7,618 bases of DNA from Bacteroidota bacterium. Lineage in GTDB: Bacteria; Bacteroidota; Rhodothermia; Balneolales; Balneolaceae. The DNA is taken from positions 1 through 7,618 of the forward strand of contig JAGXIS010000030.1 of NCBI GenBank assembly GCA_024635465.1. Reading direction: 5' to 3'. The translations under genes were made by a program, and so were the position numbers. Below the pieces are notes generated by a model. It was not told the DNA's origin. It ran no database searches and worked only from the letters and a program-made list of their open reading frames with translations. Of this stretch, positions 1-5,172 are shown one piece after another. The stretch's first letter is position 1, and each line of letters begins with the position of its first letter.

Positions 1-30
1 AAGGCAGGCACTAATTAAAGTGACTGCCTT
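1..30. terminator. Hairpin at window edge, possible bidirectional terminator
   Basis: AAGGCAG (1-7) pairs with CTGCCTT (24-30), and CACT (9-12) pairs with AGTG (19-22). This gives an 11-bp stem with one internal mismatch and a 6-nt AATTAA loop. The hairpin lies downstream of the minus-strand DUF1080 gene and could end its transcript, or that of a plus-strand gene left of the window. The T-tract is short on the plus-strand side and cut off by the window edge on the other, so the terminator role is inferred. Confidence 0.4.
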
Positions 31-52
31 TGGATATAGTTTGATAATTAGA

Positions 53-203
53 AGCAAGGTGCAAGGATCTAAGGTGAATTAGAAAGTCCCCCCTAATAAT
101 GCCTGTCCCGATACATCGGGAGGGGGTAGGGGGGTGTTAAAGCGCAAGGCTCAGGACTCGTTAAATGATACCCCTACACCTTGAACCTTGCACCCTGAAC
201 TTG
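53..203. repeat. Nested inverted repeat, outer arms of the CAAGGTGCAAGG type
   Basis: The left arm (about 54-76) reads CAAGGTGCAAGG then TCTAAGGTG. The right arm (about 177-203), reverse-complemented, reads CAGGGTGCAAGG then TTCAAGGTG. The arms are therefore imperfect inverted copies about 100 nt apart, enclosing the C-run/G-run palindrome at 87-138. A related palindrome occurs at 2161-2226, so this is a dispersed intergenic repeat family in this genome. It lies just past the stop of the DUF1080 gene. No protein is encoded, and its function (transcript-end structure or non-autonomous repeat) is unknown. Confidence 0.6.
87..138. repeat. C-run/G-run palindrome around TCCCGAT-AC-ATCGGGA
   Basis: A perfect 7-bp inverted repeat, TCCCGAT (106-112) and ATCGGGA (115-121), has a 2-nt centre. 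It is flanked by CCCCCCTA (88-95) on the left and TAGGGGGG (127-134) on the right, which are also complementary. The whole can fold as a long interrupted hairpin. The C-run/G-run form recurs in intergenic DNA of Bacteroidota-type genomes (recalled, not tested). It is probably a short interspersed palindromic element, possibly acting at the transcript end. Confidence 0.55.
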
Positions 204-206
204 TCC

Positions 207-980
207 TTACAATTCCTTGATATATACATTTTTGAATTGTACGAGCGAAGGAGGGCTGGTCCACTCGCCGTCTACTTTGGTACCATGATGTTGTAAAGCA
301 ATCGCACCTTTTTCGTCAACACCGGGCAGATGTGCATTTCTGATCACGACATATCCGTTTAATTTTACAGTGAGATATTCATCTAACATGGTAATTTCAA
401 ACGTATTCCATTCACCGACATGCTTATCTGCAAGCATGGTTGGCGTGACCCCGGCTCTTACGGCTGAGGGCATGTTTGAATCCGTCCGATAGCCATACAC
501 TTCACCGGAGCCCACCGGCCATGCCCAGATATTAATTTGTGATTTAGAATTCCCTCTGACGTAAATGCCTGAATCAGCATCGGGTACGGCCATACGTATC
601 ACGTCTCCATTTTCACTCAGTTTATGAGAACCATCCGGTAAGATAATCGGTACGTTGCGGTTGATGAAGGGCGCCTCTTTGATTCTCCAATCGACCTTAA
701 GAACAAAATCTTCATACTCTTTTTCAGTCCAGAGATTTTTATCTCCGGGGGCTTCACTTAACGCGTCATAATCAATTATGTCATCGACAACTTTCCAATG
801 ACCATTATCGCCTTCCGGTACAACCCAGCCGGTTAGATCTTCACCGTTAAAAAGACGAACCCAATCTTCCTCAGAGTCAGTGTCGGAGGAGGATGCGGAA
901 AAAATGGTAAACATGGCGATTAATATTACACCAAAAGAGAGTGTAAGTACTGTTTTAAAAGGGTTTAATGATTTTTTCAT
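207..980 (-). CDS. Exported DUF1080 / 3-keto-disaccharide hydrolase-like protein
   Basis: This 257-residue protein has an N-terminal signal peptide: Lys2-Lys3, then a hydrophobic stretch at about 11-27, then a Ser/Ala-rich region at 28-32. There is no lipobox Cys, so it is probably released to the periplasm or outside rather than lipid-anchored. The mature part fits the DUF1080 beta-sandwich (PF06439, now called 3-keto-disaccharide hydrolase). It shows the family opening LFNGEDLTGW (43-52), DSGIYVRG (136-143), GEWNTFEIT (189-197), LNG (207-209), GAIALQHHG (225-233) and a closing VQFKNVYIKEL (247-257). Length is normal for a single-domain member. Family members act on 3-keto-glycosides or other carbohydrates, often with sugar oxidoreductases; none is present here, so the substrate is unknown. 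The ATG (978-980) lacks a clear Shine-Dalgarno sequence but gives a complete signal peptide. The gene follows the alpha/beta hydrolase on the same strand after 99 nt, so co-transcription is possible but not shown. Confidence 0.85.
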   Translation of the reverse strand: MKKSLNPFKTVLTLSFGVILIAMFTIFSASSSDTDSEEDWVRLFNGEDLTGWVVPEGDNGHWKVVDDIIDYDALSEAPGDKNLWTEKEYEDFVLKVDWRIKEAPFINRNVPIILPDGSHKLSENGDVIRMAVPDADSGIYVRGNSKSQINIWAWPVGSGEVYGYRTDSNMPSAVRAGVTPTMLADKHVGEWNTFEITMLDEYLTVKLNGYVVIRNAHLPGVDEKGAIALQHHGTKVDGEWTSPPSLVQFKNVYIKEL

Positions 981-1023
981 AGTCTGTTTTAAAAGTTAGT
1001 AATGCATTATGGTAGAGTATAAA

Positions 1024-1053
1024 TCAATATACAGAGATAACCATACATTGCAA
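1024..1053 (-). promoter_or_regulatory. Weak candidate promoter for the DUF1080 gene
   Basis: On the minus strand TTG (1051-1053) is followed after 19 nt by TATATTGA (1024-1031). This spacing fits the Bacteroidota sigma-ABfr pattern (TTG near -33, TANNTTTG near -7). Only part of the -7 consensus matches, and such sequences are common by chance in AT-rich DNA. It would give a leader of about 40 nt. Confidence 0.2.
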
Positions 1054-1079
1054 GTAACACCGAGAGTTTGGGAAGTAGA

Positions 1080-2009
1080 CTAGCTCACGGAATGTTCGAT
1101 TTTCAGATTCATCCATTGCAGAAGATTATCAAACACTTCATCCCGATTGATTTCATTCAACATTTCATGTCTGCCACCTTCATAGAGGTGAGTAGTGACA
1201 TCTGTGACGCCATTCTTTTTCAGAATTTTTTCCAGGCTTTTGATCCCCTTGCCCATATTGGATACCGGGTCTTGATCCCCGGAAAGTAAGAGAATGGGGA
1301 TATCCGGATTGTGATCTGCAAAAACAGGATGTGCGTGCAATTCTTTAACTCCTTTAAAAAGGTGATGATAAAATGAGTTGCTGCAGATGAAACCACAGTG
1401 TGGATCATCAACGCAAAGATTGACCATAGCAGTATCCCGACTCAACCAATCGTAAACGGTAAGATTCGGTTTAAAATGGTTGTTATAGGCACCAAAACTG
1501 AGTTTATCAATTAGATTACTTTTTGAGTGTTTGCCAAAAAGAGTCATTAAAATTGCTGATAACTTGATACCCACCTGAAGCATAAAAGGGGGTTTCCCAT
1601 TACTACCGGAGTAGATCAGTGCAGTGGGTTCAGCTTCATAGAGTTGCATAAATCGTTGTGAGAGAAAAGAGCCCATACTGTGACCAAATAGAATAATAGG
1701 AAGTTCCGGATAGGATCCTGCCACATGCTGATATACATCATTCAAATTTTTAACCATCAGATGAAAACTCTCTGGTTCTTCAATCACACCTAACTGATCG
1801 GGATCTGTTTTGCCATGTCCACGGTGGTCATAGGCGAAAACATGATAACTGTTAGCATTTAAAAATTTCGCAAAATGGTTATAACGTTCACTATGCTCGG
1901 CCAATCCATGAACAATAAGTACCACTCCCTTCGGCTTGTGATCAGTTGTCCATTTTACGGAATACAGTTTCTTATTAAGATGATCCGATATGGTAAATGT
2001 CTCTTTCAA
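1080..2009 (-). CDS. Serine alpha/beta hydrolase, monoacylglycerol lipase-like
   Basis: This 309-residue protein is of the serine aminopeptidase S33 / Hydrolase_4 type, closest in pattern to monoacylglycerol lipases and lysophospholipases. Visible motifs are the oxyanion segment HGLAEHSERY (34-43), YDHRGHGKT (60-68), the nucleophile elbow GHSMGS with Ser111, the acid loop SGDQDPV with probable catalytic Asp247, and GGRHEMLNE with His281. A cap region lies between about 135 and 225. No signal peptide is visible, so it is likely cytoplasmic; it would hydrolyse an acyl ester such as a monoglyceride, though the true substrate is not predictable. The start appears to be TTG (2007-2009). The frame stays open upstream to a stop at 2133-2135 with no ATG, and the first internal Met (85) would remove the oxyanion motif. 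No Shine-Dalgarno sequence is seen. It lies 99 nt upstream of the DUF1080 gene on the same strand. Confidence 0.88.
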   Translation of the reverse strand: MKETFTISDHLNKKLYSVKWTTDHKPKGVVLIVHGLAEHSERYNHFAKFLNANSYHVFAYDHRGHGKTDPDQLGVIEEPESFHLMVKNLNDVYQHVAGSYPELPIILFGHSMGSFLSQRFMQLYEAEPTALIYSGSNGKPPFMLQVGIKLSAILMTLFGKHSKSNLIDKLSFGAYNNHFKPNLTVYDWLSRDTAMVNLCVDDPHCGFICSNSFYHHLFKGVKELHAHPVFADHNPDIPILLLSGDQDPVSNMGKGIKSLEKILKKNGVTDVTTHLYEGGRHEMLNEINRDEVFDNLLQWMNLKIEHSVS

Positions 2010-2050
2010 ATGTGAAGTTTTGAGTGTTAAGGTTTGATTTTTATTTATGA

Positions 2051-2080
2051 TAAGTATAATTAAGAATAATAAATCCGCAA
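2051..2080 (-). promoter_or_regulatory. Candidate promoter of the alpha/beta hydrolase gene
   Basis: On the minus strand TTGCGG (2075-2080) is followed by a 16-nt spacer and TATACT, within TATACTTA (2051-2058). This is a 5/6 match to TATAAT, and read as a Bacteroidota promoter the TTG-to-TA spacing is 19 nt. It lies about 42 nt upstream of the proposed TTG start, consistent with a short leader. The TTG overlaps a 14-nt sequence, ATAAATCCGCAATT (2069-2082), that recurs at 6899-6912, so part of the match may come from a repeat. Confidence 0.4.
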
Positions 2081-2160
2081 TTGAATAAAATGTATTAATT
2101 GTGAAGGCAAAACCCTGATGGAGTAAGGTTGTTTAAAAATAAGAAAAGGCTTAACTTTGA

Positions 2161-2226
2161 AGGCTCAGTTGCAAGGTACAGGGCACAGGATTTAAGTTCC
2201 CTGTACCTTGTCCCCTGAACCCTGAA
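2161..2226. repeat. Intergenic palindrome, CAAGGTACAGGG family
   Basis: CAAGGTACAGGG (2172-2183) and CCCTGTACCTTG (2199-2210) form a perfect 12-bp stem with a 15-nt loop. Outside the stem GGCTCAG (2162-2168) and the reverse complement of CTGAACC (2215-2221) extend the symmetry imperfectly. The right half (CCTTG, CCCTGAAC, CCCTGAA) matches the right arm of the repeat at 177-203. It sits immediately before the tRNA-Arg gene, between it and the divergent hydrolase gene. No T-tract follows, so it is not a standard terminator. Confidence 0.65.
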
Positions 2227-2228
2227 AA

Positions 2229-2302
2229 GCACCCGTAGCTCAACTGGATAGAGTACCTGACTACGAATCAGGCGGTTACAAGTTCGAATCTTGTCGGGTG
2301 TA
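2229..2302 (+). tRNA. tRNA-Arg (anticodon ACG)
   Basis: A full cloverleaf can be drawn by eye. The acceptor stem is GCACCCG (2229-2235) with CGGGTGT (2295-2301), containing one G-U pair. The D stem is GCTC/GAGT with the loop AACTGGATA. The anticodon stem is CCTGA/TCAGG (2256-2260, 2268-2272) around CTACGAA, giving anticodon ACG at 2263-2265. The T stem is ACAAG/CTTGT with the loop TTCGAAT. The discriminator is A2302 and CCA is not encoded. ACG (read as ICG) decodes CGN arginine codons. The gene is followed at once by a strong terminator and then by a recombinase remnant, consistent with use as an integration site. Confidence 0.95.
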
Positions 2303-2306
2303 CTTT

Positions 2307-2346
2307 AAAAGCCCTGATTTCTAAATAGAGATCGGGGCTTTTTTAT
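2307..2346 (+). terminator. Rho-independent terminator of tRNA-Arg
   Basis: AAAAGCCCTGATTTCT (2307-2322) pairs with AGAGATCGGGGCTTTT (2327-2342) around an AAAT loop. This makes a 16-bp stem with two G-U pairs, followed by further T residues. It begins 5 nt after the tRNA 3' end. Confidence 0.85.
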
Positions 2347-2367
2347 TTCTATTCCTTTTTTATTTTC

Positions 2368-2385
2368 GGGACTCGCCAGGGACTC
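2368..2385. repeat. GGGACTC direct repeat downstream of tRNA-Arg
   Basis: GGGACTC occurs at 2368-2374 and again at 2379-2385, separated by GCCA, giving an 11-nt period that is close to one helical turn. It lies between the tRNA terminator and the recombinase remnant. Short direct repeats with helical spacing near an attachment site can be arm-type binding sites for tyrosine integrases. That reading is inference; the repeat itself is plain in the sequence. Confidence 0.45.
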
Positions 2386-2485
2386 ACTAAACTAGGAATG
2401 AAACGTAGAGTTTTTTAAAAGTTGCTATCAAAATCCTGCACGTGACTTTAATTTAAAAAGGGAGAGCCATAACCCTTCTTTTACA

Positions 2486-2738
2486 TCAGCCCCCCAAGTC
2501 TGAGAAAGGTAAATCCTGACCGGTACAAAATGATATGATCATCAACCGGGATACCGAGTAATTTTCCAGCTTCCCTACCCCCACGTTCAATACGAATCTG
2601 CATCCTATCTGAATCTATATCTTTAATTTTCAGATTCAGTAGTTCTCCAATGTGCAGCCCTGCTGATTAGATAAGCGTAAGCTGATGTACATACTTTGAT
2701 ATTAAAATCGATTTATTCATCTTATCCTCAATATTCAA
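2486..2738 (-). pseudogene. Decayed tyrosine recombinase / phage-integrase fragment
   Basis: Read on the minus strand, about 2586-2666 encodes SAGLHIGELLNLKIKDIDSD followed by RMQIRIE. This is a near-canonical copy of the segment around the first catalytic Arg in tyrosine recombinases of the XerC/D-like type (usual form YSAGLRxSELxNLKxxDIDxxRMxIxI). Three lesions are visible. A TAA at 2667-2669 stands where the conserved Tyr before SAGL is expected. The catalytic Arg of AGLR is His (CAC at 2652-2654, one transition from CGC). A shift of one base near 2583 is needed to enter a frame reading GKLENYSVSRLMI, which resembles the usual GKGxKDRYxxLS region; that frame stops at 2486-2488. Upstream, in frame, NIEDKMNKSILISKYVHQLTLI-like codons (to about 2738) may be the preceding helix. 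The box II HxLRH motif and the catalytic Tyr are absent. It is therefore a non-functional internal fragment, probably left from an element integrated at the adjacent tRNA-Arg. Confidence 0.75.
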
Positions 2739-2741
2739 ATA

Positions 2742-2840
2742 ATAACATGAATATAACTTGCGTACGAAGCAAGGATAACATGAATAACATTGGTGATATG
2801 CCGATGTTGGGCACATGCAAAAAATACAAGGTACACCTTG
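2742..2840. repeat. Cluster of direct repeats and small hairpins
   Basis: ATAACATGAATA occurs twice (2742-2753 and 2775-2786), 33 nt apart. Between the copies CTTGC (2757-2761) pairs with GCAAG (2769-2773). Next, AACATTGG (2786-2793) pairs with CCGATGTT (2801-2808) around a 7-nt loop and runs into GTTGGGC (2806-2812), which fits the integron core-site consensus GTTRRRY. A third hairpin, CAAGGT-AC-ACCTTG (2827-2840), echoes the dispersed CAAGGT repeats elsewhere in the window. No gene is supported. The region may be the worn edge of a mobile or repeat element. Confidence 0.45.
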
Positions 2841-2952
2841 ACAATAGCGAGTAACCATAGACACTGTCCGTGAATTGATTTAGTTAGAAACAGATGCTAA
2901 AGAATTTATAGGAAAAACGAATCAACGATTGGGAATAATCCGAAAGTAAAAC

Positions 2953-3600
2953 ATGAGAAATCTGATCATATACTGGTTTAAAATACAGGCAGCAAAAGCA
3001 GCTAAGAAGGTACTTGCACCACATTTCAATAATAACGAAGTACAGGACATTCTTCATGGGTATTGGCAGCGATACTTACAACTTAAACCCGAAGTACCCA
3101 AAATGCCAACAATGGGTGGTTCCCTTATGTTACATTTATCTGCTATGTCCACCGGTTTCTATCAGGAATTAACTGCAAGAGGAAAAGACGAAGAAGCCAC
3201 CACTCAATTGTTTTATGACATTGCTTGGAAGATCTATCAGAAAATGGGTAGGATCTCCTGGGGACTGGCAGGTTTCGGTAATCGAAACGGCTATGACAGG
3301 TTGTTAAAAGCCACAAAACTATTCAGGGCATTTCCGTTTAACAGCCCTTCTTATCAATGGAAAGATGTAAAAGTGGAAAAAGATGTAGTTGTCTTTGATT
3401 GCTTTAAATGTCCGGTAGCTGAATACTTTGAAACGAAAGGTTTATCAAAATTCTGTGTAGCAACGTGGTGTGCATTGGATTACCCGTTAGCTGAAATGTG
3501 GAATGCAAAATTAGAAAGAACAGGATGCATAGCCGGTGGAGAAGAAAAATGTGATTTTAGATGGACTTCTAATCACTTAGCCACTAAAAATAGAATATAA
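2953..3600 (+). CDS. L-2-amino-thiazoline-4-carboxylate (ATC) hydrolase family protein
   Basis: This 215-residue protein has no clear signal peptide; an amphipathic N-terminus rich in Lys/Ala (10-22) suggests a cytoplasmic location. The C-terminal half carries the pattern I associate with the ATC hydrolase family (PF14196): FDCFKCPVAEYF (148-159), FCVATWCALDYPLAEMW (167-183) and RTGCIAGGEEKCDFRW (189-204). It has six Cys at 150, 153, 168, 173, 192 and 200, some of which could bind metal or form the active site. The founding Pseudomonas enzyme opens the ring of L-ATC to N-carbamoyl-L-cysteine on the way to cysteine. Most members are uncharacterised and may act on other substrates. No N-carbamoyl-cysteine amidohydrolase is present here. 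The ATG (2953-2955) has no strong Shine-Dalgarno sequence. It lies 93 nt upstream of an amino-acid permease on the same strand with no terminator between, so the two are probably co-transcribed. Confidence is high in the family, low in the substrate. Confidence 0.8.
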   Translation: MRNLIIYWFKIQAAKAAKKVLAPHFNNNEVQDILHGYWQRYLQLKPEVPKMPTMGGSLMLHLSAMSTGFYQELTARGKDEEATTQLFYDIAWKIYQKMGRISWGLAGFGNRNGYDRLLKATKLFRAFPFNSPSYQWKDVKVEKDVVVFDCFKCPVAEYFETKGLSKFCVATWCALDYPLAEMWNAKLERTGCIAGGEEKCDFRWTSNHLATKNRI

Positions 3601-3681
3601 TTAAAATGAAACGGTCATTCAATCCTGGCATTGTAGTAGAAATGCGGTTATCGTTTTCACTGGGCGTTTATCATCCTGATC

Positions 3682-3687
3682 GAGAAG
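3682..3687 (+). promoter_or_regulatory. Weak ribosome binding site of the permease
   Basis: GAGAAG lies 6 nt before the ATG at 3694-3696. It is an imperfect Shine-Dalgarno match and supports that ATG, which directly follows a TAA in the same frame (3691-3693), so no longer N-terminus is possible. Confidence 0.4.
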
Positions 3688-3693
3688 AAATAA

Positions 3694-4995
3694 ATGGACA
3701 ATTACAAAAAAGATAGTTTGACGCTTAAAGGTGCTGTAGCACTTGGTACCGGAGTGATGATTGGTGCAGGAATTTTTGCGTTGTTAGGTCAGGTGGCTGA
3801 ACTTTCAGGCACATGGTTTCCGTATATTTTTATTGTTGGTGCCATTATTTCAGGTTTCAGTGCGTATTCCTACATTAAAGTGTCCAATGCTTACCCCTCT
3901 GCAGGAGGTATAGCCATGATTTTAATGAAAGCTTACGGTAAAACAACTTTAACCGCGGCAGCTTCAGTATTGATGGCACTTTCTATGGTTATAAATGAAA
4001 GTTTGGTGGCAAGAACTTTCGGGTCTTATACCTTACAGCTTTTTAATGTGGGGGAGAATTCCCTGTGGGTACCAACTTTAGGTGTCACTTTATTGATACT
4101 TGCATACATCATAAACGTATCAGGTAATAAGATTATCGGGAGAACTTCACAATTTATGGCTGTTATAAAAATTGCAGGCATCATTGTGTTTGCCATTGGT
4201 GGGCTTTGGGCTGCCCATTTCGCATTAGGTGATCTATTACCGGTCACATCAGATACTACTGACTATTCAGCGGCAAGTTATATAGGAGCCATTGCGCTTT
4301 CAATATTGGCTTATAAAGGGTTTACAACGATTACCAATAGTGGGGGAGAAATCACCAAACCGGGCAAAAATGTTGGAAGGGCGATCATTATTTCATTACT
4401 TATTTGCACAGTAGTCTATTTTTTAGTCGCTATTGCTGTCAATAGTAGTCTTTCGATTCCGGAAATAGTCAATGCAAAAGATTATTCTTTAGCAGAAGCA
4501 GCAAGACCTGCATTTGGAAAATATGGACTTTATTTTACAGTAGGAATAGCAATTGTAGCCACTATTTCAGGAGTAATTGCCAGCATTTTTGCTGTATCTC
4601 GTATGACTGCAATGTTAACCGATATGAAGCTTATACCTCACAGCCATTTCGGGATGTCAGGAAGCATTGAAAAACACATGTTAATTTATATTGTGGTCAT
4701 TGCAATTACCTTTACCATTTTCTTTGACTTAACACGTATTGCTTCAATAGGAGCAATTTTTTACCTGGTGATGGACATGATTGTTCATTGGGGTGTTTTT
4801 AAACATTTAAGAAAAGATGTAAAAGCAAACGGACTTGTCTTGATAACTGCACTAATCCTTGACTTCATTGTATTATCAGCTTTTTTATGGATTAAAGTCG
4901 GTTCAGATATTTTTGTTGTCATTGTTTCGGCAATCGGAATTGCCCTGGTTTTTACTGGGGAGAAATGGTTTTTACATTGGAAAACAAATGAATAG
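3694..4995 (+). CDS. APC-superfamily amino-acid permease
   Basis: This 433-residue inner-membrane protein has about 12 hydrophobic segments, the normal size for the amino acid-polyamine-organocation superfamily. Helix 1 carries the substrate-binding signature GTGVMIGAGIF (18-28), with the unwound Gly-rich stretch found in LeuT-fold permeases. The helix 2-3 region has YPSAGG (67-72). The helix 6 to loop region reads YKGFTTITNSGGE then ITKPGKNVGRAI (207-231), corresponding to the family's F-x-G-F...E-x-x-N-P-x-x-x-x-P-R-A-I. It likely imports an amino acid by proton coupling, but the substrate cannot be read from the sequence. The preceding gene is an ATC hydrolase-like enzyme, which suggests uptake of a sulfur-containing or thiazoline amino acid, or simply an amino-acid utilisation pair; this is inference. 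After its stop comes a long palindrome (5008-5150) that may also end the transcript. A 36-codon frame (3606-3716) overlaps its start but has no support as a gene. Confidence 0.9.
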   Translation: MDNYKKDSLTLKGAVALGTGVMIGAGIFALLGQVAELSGTWFPYIFIVGAIISGFSAYSYIKVSNAYPSAGGIAMILMKAYGKTTLTAAASVLMALSMVINESLVARTFGSYTLQLFNVGENSLWVPTLGVTLLILAYIINVSGNKIIGRTSQFMAVIKIAGIIVFAIGGLWAAHFALGDLLPVTSDTTDYSAASYIGAIALSILAYKGFTTITNSGGEITKPGKNVGRAIIISLLICTVVYFLVAIAVNSSLSIPEIVNAKDYSLAEAARPAFGKYGLYFTVGIAIVATISGVIASIFAVSRMTAMLTDMKLIPHSHFGMSGSIEKHMLIYIVVIAITFTIFFDLTRIASIGAIFYLVMDMIVHWGVFKHLRKDVKANGLVLITALILDFIVLSAFLWIKVGSDIFVVIVSAIGIALVFTGEKWFLHWKTNE

Positions 4996-5007
4996 GAAGA
5001 AAAGAAT

Positions 5008-5150
5008 AAAGCACGATGCCCGAACATTGTATATACAAAATAGGCGAGATAGTAGTAAATTCAGCGGTTGTAGTTCGCTTCAACTTTCGTGTAAATCGAT
5101 AGCGATTTGCCCCGCAATCGCCTACTTAGCATATACTCAACGTTGTGCTT
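5008..5150. repeat. Long imperfect palindrome with attC-like architecture
   Basis: The outer arms align as inverted copies. The left arm has AAAGCAC (5008-5014), an extra GATGCCCG, AACATTG (5023-5029), TATATAC (5030-5036) and TAGGCGA (5041-5047). The right arm, read on the other strand, has GAAGCAC, AACGTTG, AG, TATATGC and TAGGCGA (TCGCCTA at 5118-5124). Unpaired extra bases lie in one arm only, and the arms surround a variable centre with its own stems, such as AAATCG-ATAG-CGATTT (5093-5108). This matches integron attC layout (R'', L'', variable terminal structure, L', R'), with GCCCGAAC (5018-5025) and AACGTTGTGC (5139-5148) in the places of the R boxes. The right core, GTTGTGC, departs from GTTRRRY at one base. 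No integron integrase is visible, so the attC reading is tentative; the palindrome is certain. It separates the permease from the DUF6090 run. Confidence 0.6.
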
Positions 5151-5172
5151 CATTATGACCAACCAATAACCA

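Larger units (their letters stand above)
2347..2952. other. Gene-poor remnant region between tRNA-Arg and the ATC hydrolase gene
   Basis: No intact gene is convincing here. Apart from the tRNA terminator, the region holds a GGGACTC direct repeat (2368-2385), a decayed tyrosine recombinase on the minus strand (about 2486-2738), and a cluster of short repeats and hairpins (2742-2840). A 65-codon minus-strand frame at 2667-2864 ends at the stop codon that interrupts the recombinase. Only its last roughly 24 codons look recombinase-like; the rest is Cys/Tyr-rich translation of repeat DNA. Just before the next gene TTGATT (2874-2879) and TAAAGA, 17 nt apart, are a very weak promoter match. Confidence 0.6.

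Noticed and set aside
2742..2812. The repeat cluster as a CRISPR array
   Set aside because: There are only two 12-nt repeat copies with a 21-nt gap, no further units and no cas genes.
2667..2864. A 65-codon minus-strand frame
   Set aside because: Most of its Cys/Tyr-rich sequence is translation of hairpins and direct repeats. Only its last part fits the recombinase remnant, which is annotated separately.
2838..2866. TTGACA at 2838-2843 as a sigma-70 -35 box for the ATC hydrolase gene
   Set aside because: No acceptable -10 hexamer follows at 16-18 nt, and the hexamer overlaps the CAAGGT-ACCTTG hairpin.
3606..3716. A 36-residue frame starting MKRSFNPGIV between the ATC hydrolase and permease genes
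   Set aside because: It lacks a clear ribosome binding site and a recognisable domain, and overlaps the permease start out of frame. It is more likely untranslated spacer.
4026..4247. A minus-strand frame inside the permease gene
   Set aside because: It is antisense to a clear 12-helix transporter and has no ribosome binding site or family pattern.
4859..5158. A 99-codon plus-strand frame across the permease end and the palindrome
   Set aside because: It lies out of frame within the permease and then reads through the inverted repeat, with no domain-like pattern.
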